Below are positions 7,797 to 15,035 of a stretch of DNA of 49,117 nucleotides, one piece after another. Position 1 is the stretch's first letter. Each line of letters begins with the position of its first letter. Origin of the DNA: JBFWPF01 sp050250135. Its GTDB lineage: Bacteria; Chlamydiota; Chlamydiia; Chlamydiales; JAFEGQ01. The DNA lies in NCBI GenBank assembly GCA_050250135.1, contig JBFWPF010000012.1, positions 1-49,117 on the forward strand. The letters run 5' to 3'. The position numbers and the translations under genes were made by a program. Below the pieces are notes generated by a model that was not told the origin of the DNA, did not search any database, and saw only the letters and a program-made list of their open reading frames with translations.

Positions 7797-8515
7797 TGGC
7801 GGGGCATAGTAAGTGGGCCAACATCAAGCACAAGAAGGAGCGGGCCGACGCCAAGCGGGGAAAGGTCTTTACCCGCCTGACCAAGGAGATCATCAGCGCC
7901 GTTAAGGCGGGAGGGCCCGATCCCGACACGAATCCCCGCCTGCGCCTTGCCGTTCAGAAGGCAAAGGCAGCAAACCTTCCCAACGAGAACATCGAGCGGA
8001 ACATCAAGAAGGCCTCGAGTGCCGATACGGCGGGCTACGAGGATATGCTTTATGAGCTCTACGGTTATGGAGGGGTTGGGCTGATGGTAGAGGGGATGAC
8101 CGACAATAAGAATCGGCTTGCCTCGGAGATGCGGATCGCCACCAACAAGAGGGGAGGGAGCATTGCCACGCCGGGCGCCGTTGCCTTCAACTTCGAGCGA
8201 AAAGGGGTGATCTTAGTGACCCGTGAGGGGCTCGAAGGGGATGACCTTTTCCTCCTCGTCTCGGATGCGGGAGCCGATGAGTTTGAAGAGGAGGGGGAGC
8301 AGTTCATGGTCCTCACCCCCCCTGATTCCCTTTACGCAGTGAAAGAGGCGATTGAGGGGGGCGGAGGGAAGGTGGTCGAGGCCGAGCTCCGTTATGTGCC
8401 GAATGTGCTTGTCCCTTGCAGCGAGGAGGATCGGCAATCTAACCTAGCCCTGATCGAGTGGCTAGAGGGGCTCGACGATGTCGACGAGGTCACCCACAAT
8501 ATGGATGAACCTTAG
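7796..8515 (+). CDS. yebC: YebC/TACO1-family protein
   Basis: YebC-family proteins act as DNA-binding regulators or, in the TACO1 branch, help translation of proline-rich stretches. The 239-residue product begins MAGHSKWANIKHKKERADAKR, the family signature, then FTRLTKEIISAVKAGGPDPDTNPRLR and a central GGVGLMVEGMTDN, and it has the usual length. The start at 7796 is chosen because this signature starts there, although the frame is open upstream inside the previous gene. GGAG at about 7781 may serve as ribosome-binding site. The A of the ATG is the last base of the upstream TAA. It is followed by a repeat-filled region with a perfect 72-bp palindrome that could stop transcription in both directions. 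Confidence 0.95.
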   Translation: MAGHSKWANIKHKKERADAKRGKVFTRLTKEIISAVKAGGPDPDTNPRLRLAVQKAKAANLPNENIERNIKKASSADTAGYEDMLYELYGYGGVGLMVEGMTDNKNRLASEMRIATNKRGGSIATPGAVAFNFERKGVILVTREGLEGDDLFLLVSDAGADEFEEEGEQFMVLTPPDSLYAVKEAIEGGGGKVVEAELRYVPNVLVPCSEEDRQSNLALIEWLEGLDDVDEVTHNMDEP

Positions 8516-8548
8516 GGCCAGGACATCTGCAAAGTCTGGCTGACCAGT

Positions 8549-8620
8549 TAGGGCGTGTAATCAATTAGCTCGGCATCTCCGGCGCGCCGGAGATGCCGAG
8601 CTAATTGATTACACGCCCTA
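8549..8620. repeat. Perfect 72-bp palindrome without spacer
   Basis: Both 36-nt arms match exactly around the centre GGCGCGCC (8581-8588). It lies 33 bp after the yebC stop, so it could act as a bidirectional terminator-like stem between convergent genes, although no U-run follows. A perfect spacer-free palindrome of this size is normally unstable in replicating DNA. A recent origin or an assembly artefact should be considered. Confidence 0.9.
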
Positions 8621-8704
8621 GATAGGGTTTTACCACAGAGAACACAGAGAGGCACAGAGGGGGTGTAGGAGGCAAAACGCATGTCCATGGGACACGGCCT
8701 CTAA

Positions 8705-8881
8705 CTTTGGCCCATTCCTCCGGAATAGGCCAAAGCAGCCTGTCCCCCGGGGATTGCCCGGGGGACAAAATAGCCCGCCCCACGTTAATGCTACAATAGA
8801 TAGGCGATCGGAATCGCTGGGATTGCTCCCCAGGGGTCTCCCCATGGGGAGCAGCTGTGTGGGCTTATTCCGAAGGAATAA
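8705..8881. repeat. Run of four hairpins
   Basis: Stems at 8705-8718/8722-8735 (13 of 14 paired), 8741-8751/8757-8767 (11 of 11), 8825-8832/8845-8852 (8 of 8) and 8865-8871/8875-8881 (7 of 7). They are separated by unstructured spacers. Together they could form a structured RNA or be remains of several small palindromic insertions. No promoter was recognised. Confidence 0.6.
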
Positions 8882-8882
8882 T

Positions 8883-9040
8883 ACCAATCCGAGGAAATAA
8901 ATTCACAAATTCAACTGGTCTTTTGGCCCTCGCTTTTGAGCTCGACCTCGCAAGCCTAACAAGGCTAGCGTCGGTCTCCGCTCTTCATCGAGAGGCAAAA
9001 TCCTCAGCTGACTTTGTGAATTTATTTTCTGGGATTGGTG
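8883..9040 (+). mobile_element. Palindromic repeat family 2, copy A
   Basis: 158-bp element with terminal inverted repeats ACCAATCC....AAATAAATTCACAAA (8883-8909 with 9014-9040). The second copy, at 32222-32378, is in opposite orientation and nearly identical internally. No coding capacity. Its right end was used as the target of a family 1 insertion at 9044. Confidence 0.85.
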
Positions 9041-9043
9041 TAA

Positions 9044-9200
9044 CCCCTGATTGTGACCTATCGTCCAGAGGGCATCGACAGCTGGTAGCCATCTAGCGCA
9101 CATCCCTCCTCACCCAGGTCTAAAGACCTGGCCTCGTCACGATGTGTGCTATCTGACCACCATCTGCCGCGCCCCCCGGACGATAGGTCACAATCAGGGG
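9044..9200 (+). mobile_element. Palindromic repeat family 1, copy A
   Basis: 157-bp core, ends CCCCTGATTGTGACCTATCG and its complement, central hairpin CCAGGTC-TAAA-GACCTGG. Flanked by TGTAA (9039-9043) and TATAA (9201-9205), a 5-bp target duplication with one difference. The long open frame present in other copies is broken here by a TAG. It is inserted at the right edge of family 2 copy A. Confidence 0.88.
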
Positions 9201-9312
9201 TATAAGATCACCTCTGTGCTTCTCTGTGCCCTCTGTGGTAAAACTTCCTAATCAACTTGAGGGTAGGCAATGAACAGCTGGCACAGACTTTGCAGATATC
9301 CTGGCCCTAGGG

Positions 9313-10221
9313 CTACAGCTCTTTAAGTTGTTCGGCAAGGTTTTCCAGAGAGGGGCGCTGCTCAAGGGGGAGATTAGCCTGGCCGTAGAAGTTGGCGTGT
9401 TGGGGTTTTAGCAGATCCTCCGCCGTCATCAGAAAGGCATAGATCATCTGCTCTAAACCGAAGCTCCCCTTTTTGCTTAGGGTACGGGTGTCGGTATATC
9501 GATGGCTGCCCACGTCCTGATCGGTTACCTTAGCCCCCTCCTCTTTAATCTCCCCAATGTCGATGATTTTGATCGTAGGGTTCCAGTCTAGTAGAAGGAT
9601 GTTGGCCGGCTTTAAGTCGGTCCAGATAAGGCTTTGCTTAGCAAAGTAAGCGATCACATCGAGTAGTTGCTTAAGGGCACCGATTCGGAGGGCTGGATAG
9701 AAGTTCTCCACTAGTCCCTCCTTGCTAATCGCCTGGCTAAGATCGCCGAGCGCCAAGGGTTGGAGCTGGGAGAAGCACTCTGTGCCGCTGTGCAGGCTCC
9801 AAAAGCAGAGGTCGCTAGGCTTCATGATATTGGGGTGGTCGAGTTTTTTGGCCAGGGTCTCCTCCCGATAGCTCGTGGGCCACCAATGCTTACGCGAGAG
9901 CAACTCGCAATAGGGGAGAGGGGTCCCCTCTTTGACCCAGATCGTGAAGCATGCGGTGCGGAAGGTCCCTCTGCCCAGCCGATCCTCAGGCTGAAAGAAG
10001 CGGAGGAGGGGGCCGACAGGGGTGGGGATCAAGTGAAAAGGGCCACAGGTAATCGCTACCCATTCCTCCCCCTCCTGCTTGGCGAAGTTCTCTGGAGTCG
10101 CCTGGAGCTCCTTGCCGAATCGCTGCAAATAGAGCTCGCTGACCCGCTGATGCAGCTCCTTTTTTAGCCTCTCATGAGAGGCCTCGGAGCGGCGTAGTAT
10201 CTTAGGCGATGTCGGTTCCAA
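9313..10221 (-). CDS. Serine/threonine-protein-kinase-like protein
   Basis: 302-residue protein with a kinase fold readable from residue 80 on: glycine loop LGRGTFRTA, catalytic loop IWTDLKPANILLLD (the usual HRD histidine-arginine is W-T, but the catalytic D, K and N are present), and metal-binding IIDIGEI in place of DFG. The N-terminal 75 residues are helical and unassigned. No membrane segment is visible, so it is probably a soluble kinase, or an effector if secreted. The start is a TTG at 10221, the only in-frame start after an upstream stop. A perfect -35 (TTGACA on the minus strand at 10278-10273) stands upstream with a poor -10. The gene ends at the outer arm of the nested repeat cluster. 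Activity is uncertain because two motifs are altered. Confidence 0.78.
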   Translation of the reverse strand: MEPTSPKILRRSEASHERLKKELHQRVSELYLQRFGKELQATPENFAKQEGEEWVAITCGPFHLIPTPVGPLLRFFQPEDRLGRGTFRTACFTIWVKEGTPLPYCELLSRKHWWPTSYREETLAKKLDHPNIMKPSDLCFWSLHSGTECFSQLQPLALGDLSQAISKEGLVENFYPALRIGALKQLLDVIAYFAKQSLIWTDLKPANILLLDWNPTIKIIDIGEIKEEGAKVTDQDVGSHRYTDTRTLSKKGSFGLEQMIYAFLMTAEDLLKPQHANFYGQANLPLEQRPSLENLAEQLKEL

Positions 10222-10285
10222 GGGATCACCGTCAGTATCGATACCCCCACTACATCAAATCACTCCTTATATTGTCAAGAGAATG

Positions 10286-11032
10286 TTAAGATTTTTGTTT
10301 CTTGCGCCACTTGCGGATCTGCTTCACCGCAACGGGGATTAGGGCGAAAATGGCCAGCGCGATCAGGGCGATCCGGATCTGGAGGTTAAAGATCCCCTTG
10401 AGGGTAAAGCCCTGTCCAGAATCGAGGATAGCGCCAAGGCCGGTCCCCGCTTGGGTGTAGACAAAGGTTCCAGGGAGGATCCCGAGGGCCGTTGTCCAGA
10501 CATAGGTCAAGAGGCCGACGTTGAAAATGGCGGGGGCAATGTTGACGAGCCAGAAGGGGAAGGCAGGAATCAGCCGGAGGAAGAAGAGGTAGCTGATCTG
10601 GTTCTCCTTAAAGCCCGCCTCCATCTTCTTGAGGAAGGGGGCCGCCTTAGCGCGGAGGACGGCCCCAACAGCCGTTCTGGCAATGAGGAAGATGATCGTG
10701 GCGCCGATGGTGGCGCCAACGACGACATAGATCGTGCTCCAGGGCTGGCCGAAGAGGAAGCCCCCTGCTAGGGTGAGCCAGACGCCGCCAGGGACCGAAA
10801 GGGAAGTGGAGAGGATGTAGATCCCCATAAAGACCAGAGGGGCCACAATATAGTGGCGCTCGACGAATGAAGTGAGGACCTGCCGGTTAGCGGCCAGAGC
10901 GTCGAAGGAGAGGTATTTGGTAAGGCCAAAGTACCAGGCGAGCAGCATCAGGATGGCGATCACCACAAGGGGAATAAGGCGCCAGATCCACGCAAACTTC
11001 TTCTTTTTTTTGGGCTGGAGGCTTTCGGTCAT
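10286..11032 (-). CDS. TVP38/TMEM64 (VTT-domain) membrane protein
   Basis: 248-residue inner-membrane protein of the TVP38/TMEM64 branch of the DedA/VTT superfamily, proposed to move or scramble lipids. After a Lys-rich cytoplasmic start (KKKKK) there is a membrane segment (LIPLVVIAILMLLAWYFGL), then the family core with the re-entrant motif STSLSVPGGVWLTLAGGFLFG, the FFLRLIPAFPFWLVNIAPAIF segment with the conserved arginine and prolines, and GILPGTFVYTQAGTGLG. A last hydrophobic segment and a basic tail (RKWRKKQKS) close it. The ATG overlaps the stop of the flavin reductase gene by 4 bp, so the two are translated together. This pairing of a mercuric-reductase-like flavoprotein with a TVP38 protein recurs in bacteria; its purpose is not settled. 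Confidence 0.9.
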   Translation of the reverse strand: MTESLQPKKKKKFAWIWRLIPLVVIAILMLLAWYFGLTKYLSFDALAANRQVLTSFVERHYIVAPLVFMGIYILSTSLSVPGGVWLTLAGGFLFGQPWSTIYVVVGATIGATIIFLIARTAVGAVLRAKAAPFLKKMEAGFKENQISYLFFLRLIPAFPFWLVNIAPAIFNVGLLTYVWTTALGILPGTFVYTQAGTGLGAILDSGQGFTLKGIFNLQIRIALIALAIFALIPVAVKQIRKWRKKQKS

Positions 11033-12483
11033 GACTTGCTCTTATGGAAAAGGGGGATAACGGTTTCGGTGAGCCATTTGTCGGCGGCGGCGCGGATCCC
11101 CAGGCTAAAGGTGGGGTAGGGGTGGATCAACTTGGCGAGCTTTTTGATGGAGATCCCATTTTGCATGGCGCAGGTGAGCTCTTGCAGCATCTCGCCGGCG
11201 CGGCTGGCCATGATCGTGCAGCCGAGGATCTTCCCGCTCCACTTTTTGGTGACCACGATGATGATCCCTGCGGTTTCGCCGGCGCAAATGGCCCGGTCGA
11301 CCTTAGCCATGGGGACCTTGTAGATCGCGACCCGCCCCTTGCCGTATTGCTCTATCGCCTCAGCGCTGGTCATCCCAGCCGACGCGACCTCGGGAGAGGT
11401 GTAGGTGACCTTGGGGACCGCCTGGGCCCGGTCGAGCTTTTTCCCAAAGGGGCCGGGAATGAGGAGGGAGGTCAGGACCGCCCTTCCCTGGTTTTCGGCC
11501 ATGTGGGTGAAGGGGTAGCTGTGGGTCGCATCGCCAATGGCGTAGATGTGCTTGTGTTTTGTCCGGCCGTAGGCGTCGGTCTCTAGCCCCTTCTTGGGGG
11601 TTTCGATCCCGACATTCTCTAGCTTGAGCTTTTCGAGGTTAGGGCGGCGCCCCGCTGCCGAGACCAGGACATCGCACCTGAGCGCCCGGCTCTCTCCCGT
11701 CCGCTTGTGGACCGCCTTCAGGACAATCTCGCCCCCCTCCTTCGCCGCCTCTTGGACCTCCCACTCGATCAGGCACTCGATCCCCTCCTTCTCGAAGGCC
11801 TCTTGAAGGAGCTCTCGCACCTCGGGCTCCTCCTTCATCAGCAGGCCCACGTTGTGCTGGGTGATGGTGACCTGGGAGCCGAGGCGGGAGAAGGCCTGGC
11901 CGAGCTCACACCCGATCGGCCCTCCCCCCATCACCACCATCCGCTTGGGGATCCGTTCCAGGTCGAAGATCGTCTCGTTGGTCACAAAGGGGACATTTTC
12001 GATCCCTTTTACCCGGTGGGGGTAGGCGGGGTAGGAGCCGGTTGCGATCACGATGAAGGCGCCGCTCACCCGCCTTTCGCCCCCTCCTGTGAGGGCCACC
12101 TGGAGGGTGTGGGGGTCGACAAAGGTGGCGACCCCTTCCAGAGTCTCCACCCCATTCTCCTTTAGACCAACGGGCTCCTCGTGGCTCCGGATCTGCTTCA
12201 CAATCTGTCGGGTCCGCTCGAGGGCCCCGTCGGCGTTAAACTTGGGGGACTCGGCCTTGATTCCCCAGGGGGAGGGGTCCTTGATGTGGTGGGCGATATG
12301 GGAGGCGGCGATTAGCGATTTGCTCGGGACGCAGCCAAAGTTGGTGCAATCGCCCCCCCAGGTCCCCTTGTCGATGAGCAGGACCCGCTTGCCCGCCCGG
12401 CCAAGGCCAATGGCCACCACAAGTCCCCCTGCTCCCGCCCCAATCACAATGGCCTGGTAGTCGTGCTTCACCCTCTTCTCCAC
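11029..12483 (-). CDS. FAD-dependent disulfide oxidoreductase, mercuric-reductase-like
   Basis: 484-residue flavoprotein of the class I pyridine nucleotide-disulfide oxidoreductases. It has the FAD site AIVIGAGAGGLVVAIGLGRAG, the redox pair in GGDCTNFGCVPSKSLI (two cysteines five apart), the NAD(P)H site VVMGGGPIGCELGQAF, the second FAD motif IYAIGDAT, and the C-terminal dimer histidine in LIHPYPTFSLG. That last motif is HPYPT rather than the HxHPTLSE of lipoamide dehydrogenase. This, and the lack of any neighbouring 2-oxoacid dehydrogenase genes, argues against a classical Lpd. The N-terminal HMA domain and C-terminal cysteine pair of true mercuric reductase are also absent. The start is GTG. 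A TTGACA box stands 32 bp upstream. The natural substrate is unknown. Confidence 0.86.
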   Translation of the reverse strand: MEKRVKHDYQAIVIGAGAGGLVVAIGLGRAGKRVLLIDKGTWGGDCTNFGCVPSKSLIAASHIAHHIKDPSPWGIKAESPKFNADGALERTRQIVKQIRSHEEPVGLKENGVETLEGVATFVDPHTLQVALTGGGERRVSGAFIVIATGSYPAYPHRVKGIENVPFVTNETIFDLERIPKRMVVMGGGPIGCELGQAFSRLGSQVTITQHNVGLLMKEEPEVRELLQEAFEKEGIECLIEWEVQEAAKEGGEIVLKAVHKRTGESRALRCDVLVSAAGRRPNLEKLKLENVGIETPKKGLETDAYGRTKHKHIYAIGDATHSYPFTHMAENQGRAVLTSLLIPGPFGKKLDRAQAVPKVTYTSPEVASAGMTSAEAIEQYGKGRVAIYKVPMAKVDRAICAGETAGIIIVVTKKWSGKILGCTIMASRAGEMLQELTCAMQNGISIKKLAKLIHPYPTFSLGIRAAADKWLTETVIPLFHKSKS

Positions 12484-12491
12484 TTTTCCCC

Positions 12492-12521
12492 ACTAAACGG
12501 GGAGAGCGTTCCGGTTGTCAA
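12492..12521 (-). promoter_or_regulatory. Possible promoter of the flavin reductase operon
   Basis: Minus strand TTGACA (12521-12516), 18-bp spacer, TTTAGT (12497-12492). The predicted start lies about 2 nt before the GTG at 12483, so the message would be almost leaderless. The -10 is weak. Confidence 0.4.
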
Positions 12522-12534
12522 CTATTCTTTTAAC

Positions 12535-12562
12535 TTGGAAAGTGGGAGCCATTCCTTATAAT
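12535..12562 (+). promoter_or_regulatory. Promoter of the DUF445 gene, predicted leaderless
   Basis: TTGGAA (12535-12540), 16-bp spacer, perfect TATAAT (12557-12562), then six bases and ATG at 12569. Transcription starting seven bases after the -10 would begin on the A of the start codon. There is no Shine-Dalgarno. Confidence 0.65.
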
Positions 12563-12568
12563 GGCGGC

Positions 12569-13171
12569 ATGATCGGGACCTATATTGCTATCCCTATTGT
12601 CACGGCGTTGATCGGCTGGCTGACCAACGTGATTGCGGTGAAGATGCTCTTCCATCCGCGGGAGCCGATCCGTTGCTTTGGCCTCCTTCTGCAGGGGGTT
12701 ATTCCGAAGCGGCGGGAGGTCTTGGCCCACTCCCTTGCCGATCTCTTTGACCGGGAACTCGTCACCAAAAACGAGCTTCTCCAGAAGCTGGAGGGGATTG
12801 AGATTGAGGAGGAGGTGGAGAAGTTGATTCAGGAGCGCTCCCACGGGTTTATCGAGGGGATGAAGAAGCAGATGCCGATGCTGAGCATGTTTCTCTCAGA
12901 CTCGGTTCTCGAGAAGGTAGCGGAGGACCTGAAGGATGAGCTGGTCAAGGTCCTTCCCGACATTAAGAAGCGGGTGGGGCGCCATGTGGAGCGGGAGCTC
13001 GACCTCAAGACGATGATTCAGGAGAAGATTGCCAGCTTTTCGGTGCAGAAGATGGAGCGGATCATCATGAAGGTGGCCACGCGGGAGCTGCGCGCCATCG
13101 AGCTGCTCGGCGGCCTTCTCGGCCTGATCATTGGCCTTATTCAGGTCGCCGTGATGACCGCTTTCCTATGA
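12569..13171 (+). CDS. DUF445 (YheB-type) membrane protein
   Basis: 200-residue protein with the DUF445 plan: N-terminal membrane helix followed by the signature WLTNVIAVKMLFHPREP and GLLLQGVIPKRREVLA, a charged amphipathic middle (about residues 60-165), and a hydrophobic C-terminal anchor (LLGGLLGLIIGLIQVAVMTAFL). The function of this family is not established; an envelope role is usually assumed. I chose the ATG at 12569 rather than the longer open frame from 12515 because a perfect TATAAT lies just upstream and the protein then starts with the membrane helix (MIGTYIAIPIVTALIG). The stop overlaps the following kinase gene by ATGA, so both are co-translated. Confidence 0.85.
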   Translation: MIGTYIAIPIVTALIGWLTNVIAVKMLFHPREPIRCFGLLLQGVIPKRREVLAHSLADLFDRELVTKNELLQKLEGIEIEEEVEKLIQERSHGFIEGMKKQMPMLSMFLSDSVLEKVAEDLKDELVKVLPDIKKRVGRHVERELDLKTMIQEKIASFSVQKMERIIMKVATRELRAIELLGGLLGLIIGLIQVAVMTAFL

Positions 13172-14355
13172 TCGAGAGGGAGTCGGTAGGGCGGTGTGCC
13201 ACCTACCTCGCCCTTACAGGGGCCCTCTATTGGGGGCGTCAGTGGCACCTCATTCCCTCTCTAGCCTTTGCCACAACCGTCGCCCTCGTCGTTGAGCGAA
13301 CCCTCCAGAGACCCGACCTCGAAAACTGCTACATCGGAGGGCCGACTCCTCAGCGGTGTGAGATCAGCTTGCTTCTGGACGAGTTTGTCCCCATAGAAGT
13401 GGAGAGCTTGGAGGAGGGCTTCTTACTGGTCGAGGAGGGGGAATCCCCTCCCGAGAGCTCCGTCTTGCAAACACCGCGGGTCCGCTCTCCCTCCACCTCT
13501 GAGGGGAAGGTCCAGCATGTGGGGAAGAGCCTCATCTTTGCGGGGCACTGGAAGATAAAGATTGGGCCGAAGATTGGAGAGGGTGCCCTCAAGACCTTTT
13601 ACAGCGGCTACTGGATCAAGCCGGGTACCGAGGCTGAGCCCGATGAGAGGGGGACCGTTGCGATCGGGGTCGTTGCCCTCTCCAGGCGGGGGGAGATTGA
13701 GGGGGAGCGCTTGCTGCGAAAGAGGCTCCCCGATAGCCCCTTCCTCACCTCCTGCTTTGAGCTCCACGTTGGCGAGCATGCGATTTTCACCCTCGCCCCC
13801 CTCTATAGCCCCCGCCCTCTTCGACCCCTTGACTGGTCCTATTTGCGTCAGGGGATTTGGTGCGTGGCAAAGGGTCTAGAGGTGATCCATGGACGCCAAC
13901 TCGTTCATACCGATGTCAAGAACCTCAACCTGTTGTGGGGGCCGGAGGGGGCCCTTCTGAACGACTTTGACCTTGTGAGGGAGGTGGGTGCCCCTCTCGC
14001 GGGGAGGGGGACCCCCTCCTACATCGATCCCGCTTACCCTGACTTTTTCAATAGCGGCGTGCAGCAAACGGCCGATATTTGGGCCCTGGGGATTACGCTT
14101 CAGGTGCTCCTTTGGGGGAAAGTGACAGGGATTTTCAGGATGAGGGGCAATTCCCCCGAGCATATCCGAGAGGCCCTCGATCGGGTGGTGAGCTGGGGGG
14201 AGGAGCCCTTTTGGGAGCGTCTTGGCAGCGAGCCCTTCGTAGGCCCTCCAGAGGCGGTCAGGGTGCGGAATGGGATGCTCCGCTTTAACCCTTCCGATCG
14301 CCCCTCCGCCACCCAGGTGGCTGAGCAGATTATGTTATTAAAAATTTGGTTATAA
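13168..14355 (+). CDS. Membrane-anchored serine/threonine-protein-kinase-like protein
   Basis: 395-residue protein. Hydrophobic N-terminal part (about residues 12-42) likely anchors it in the membrane, then a Pro/Ser/Glu-rich linker (70-115), then a kinase fold: degenerate glycine loop IGEGALKTFYSG, catalytic loop VHTDVKNLNLL (HRD replaced by H-T-D), metal-binding NDFDLV, activation segment GRGTPSYIDPAY close to the GTxxYxxPE consensus, and DIWALGITLQVLL. The catalytic D, K, N and the DFD aspartate are present, so activity is plausible. Chlamydiae carry Pkn-type kinases, some of them membrane-linked. The gene is co-translated with the upstream DUF445 gene (4-bp overlap). Confidence 0.82.
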   Translation: MIERESVGRCATYLALTGALYWGRQWHLIPSLAFATTVALVVERTLQRPDLENCYIGGPTPQRCEISLLLDEFVPIEVESLEEGFLLVEEGESPPESSVLQTPRVRSPSTSEGKVQHVGKSLIFAGHWKIKIGPKIGEGALKTFYSGYWIKPGTEAEPDERGTVAIGVVALSRRGEIEGERLLRKRLPDSPFLTSCFELHVGEHAIFTLAPLYSPRPLRPLDWSYLRQGIWCVAKGLEVIHGRQLVHTDVKNLNLLWGPEGALLNDFDLVREVGAPLAGRGTPSYIDPAYPDFFNSGVQQTADIWALGITLQVLLWGKVTGIFRMRGNSPEHIREALDRVVSWGEEPFWERLGSEPFVGPPEAVRVRNGMLRFNPSDRPSATQVAEQIMLLKIWL

Positions 14356-14365
14356 TAAATTATTG

Positions 14366-14394
14366 TTGTGCTATTTTCTCATTTGTTGTATAGT
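14366..14394 (+). promoter_or_regulatory. Promoter of the tandem membrane-protein gene at 14438
   Basis: TTGTGC (14366-14371), 17-bp spacer, TATAGT (14389-14394). The leader of about 37 nt contains AAGGAG at 14424-14429, eight bases before the ATG. Confidence 0.65.
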
Positions 14395-14437
14395 GTCTCC
14401 GTTGACTAATGAACGGAAACACCAAGGAGTTACCTAG

Positions 14438-14911
14438 ATGGAGACGATCAGACCTTTTTTAACCGGCGCCCTGAATCTGGCTAAGGCTTACCCCCTTACC
14501 ACGGTGGCGGGTACCTATATGAGCTATCAGCTTGTTAAGGCGGCCCTTCGCCGGGATGAGTATGTAAAAAATGAGTCATGGGTAAAGGGGGCTATTGTAT
14601 TGGCTGCCACCCTCTATTTGGATCAACAGTTTCCCGATGTGGGGGGATGGCTGGTAGGGCAGCTTAAGAGCAATCCCGTCTCGACCTCTCTGCTCGGCAT
14701 CGCGGCGATTAGGGTCTTCCAAGCTAGCACCGAAGAACCTAAACCGGGGCGAAAGCTCATTACTGACGAGTATGGTCAGGAGGTCTGGGTTCACTATGAA
14801 CGTAACGACTGCCTCCGGTTCGGGTTTGTGGCGCTGCTGGGTGTAGCTGCCCTTGCCCGCTTTGCCGGGCCGAAGTACCTGACCCACCCCTACCTCACCT
14901 GGTTCCGGTAA
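14438..14911 (+). CDS. Small hypothetical membrane protein, tandem paralogue 1
   Basis: Unrecognised 157-residue protein with three or four hydrophobic stretches, including GAIVLAATLYLDQQFPDVGGWL and LRFGFVALLGVAALARFAGP near the C-terminus, and ending in TWFR. It is clearly related to the next gene: both carry KAYPLTT or KTYPLTT near the start, AATLYLDxQF and QLKSNPxST with the same spacing, RFAGP near the end and WFR at the C-terminus. It has its own promoter, a good ribosome-binding site (AAGGAG) and a strong hairpin terminator after it, so it is transcribed alone. Lineage-specific membrane or inclusion-membrane protein is the best guess; function unknown. Confidence 0.8.
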   Translation: METIRPFLTGALNLAKAYPLTTVAGTYMSYQLVKAALRRDEYVKNESWVKGAIVLAATLYLDQQFPDVGGWLVGQLKSNPVSTSLLGIAAIRVFQASTEEPKPGRKLITDEYGQEVWVHYERNDCLRFGFVALLGVAALARFAGPKYLTHPYLTWFR

Positions 14912-14918
14912 TTTTCTT

Positions 14919-14950
14919 GGGGCCCCTTCCTGTAGGAAGGGGCCCTCCTA
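14919..14950 (+). terminator. Intrinsic terminator after the 157-residue gene
   Basis: Perfect 11-bp stem GGGCCCCTTCC (14920-14930) with GGAAGGGGCCC (14935-14945), loop TGTA, followed by a U-containing stretch (TCCTATTTTCT). Confidence 0.75.
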
Positions 14951-14978
14951 TTTTCTCATCGCTCTCTTTTTCGAATTC

Positions 14979-14987
14979 TGATATAAT
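14979..14987 (+). promoter_or_regulatory. Extended -10 promoter of the gene at 15036
   Basis: TGATATAAT: a perfect TATAAT (14982-14987) preceded by the extended TGn motif. No good -35 is seen, as is common for extended -10 promoters. The leader carries long A and G runs before the ATG. Confidence 0.55.
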
Positions 14988-15035
14988 TAGAGCTTGAAAT
15001 TAAAATTTTTTATTTAAAAAAGGGGGGGGTAGGCG

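Larger units (their letters stand above)
8628..9243. repeat. CACAGAG-type terminal inverted repeats flanking other elements
   Basis: Arms of 33 nt at 8628-8660 and 9211-9243, each of the form TTTTACCACAGAG...CACAGAGG, in inverted orientation with three mismatches. They enclose the hairpin cluster and copies of repeat families 2 and 1. This kind of CACAGAG repeat recurs in many unrelated bacterial genomes as small non-autonomous elements. No open frame lies between the arms. Confidence 0.7.
8511..9310. repeat. Nested inverted-repeat cluster between convergent genes
   Basis: There is no gene here between the yebC stop and the stop of the convergent kinase-like gene. The outer pair of arms is 8511-8547 and 9275-9310 (shared core AGACTTTGCAGA and CTGGCCCTA). 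Inside lie, in order, a perfect 72-bp palindrome, a second arm pair built on CACAGAG (8628-8660 with 9211-9243, about 30 of 33 matching), four short hairpins (8705-8881), one copy of repeat family 2, and one copy of repeat family 1 inserted at its edge. The nesting suggests repeated insertion of small non-coding elements into one another. Confidence 0.8.

Noticed and set aside
7786..7800. TATAATGGCGG before yebC as a leaderless promoter like that at 12557
   Set aside because: The TATAAT includes the upstream stop codon and the start codon itself, so it cannot drive this start; it lies inside a co-translated operon.
11029..12483. Annotation as lipoamide dehydrogenase (lpdA)
   Set aside because: HPYPT replaces HxHPTLSE, no 2-oxoacid dehydrogenase genes are nearby, and the partner gene is a TVP38 membrane protein; a MerA-like reductase of unknown substrate fits better.
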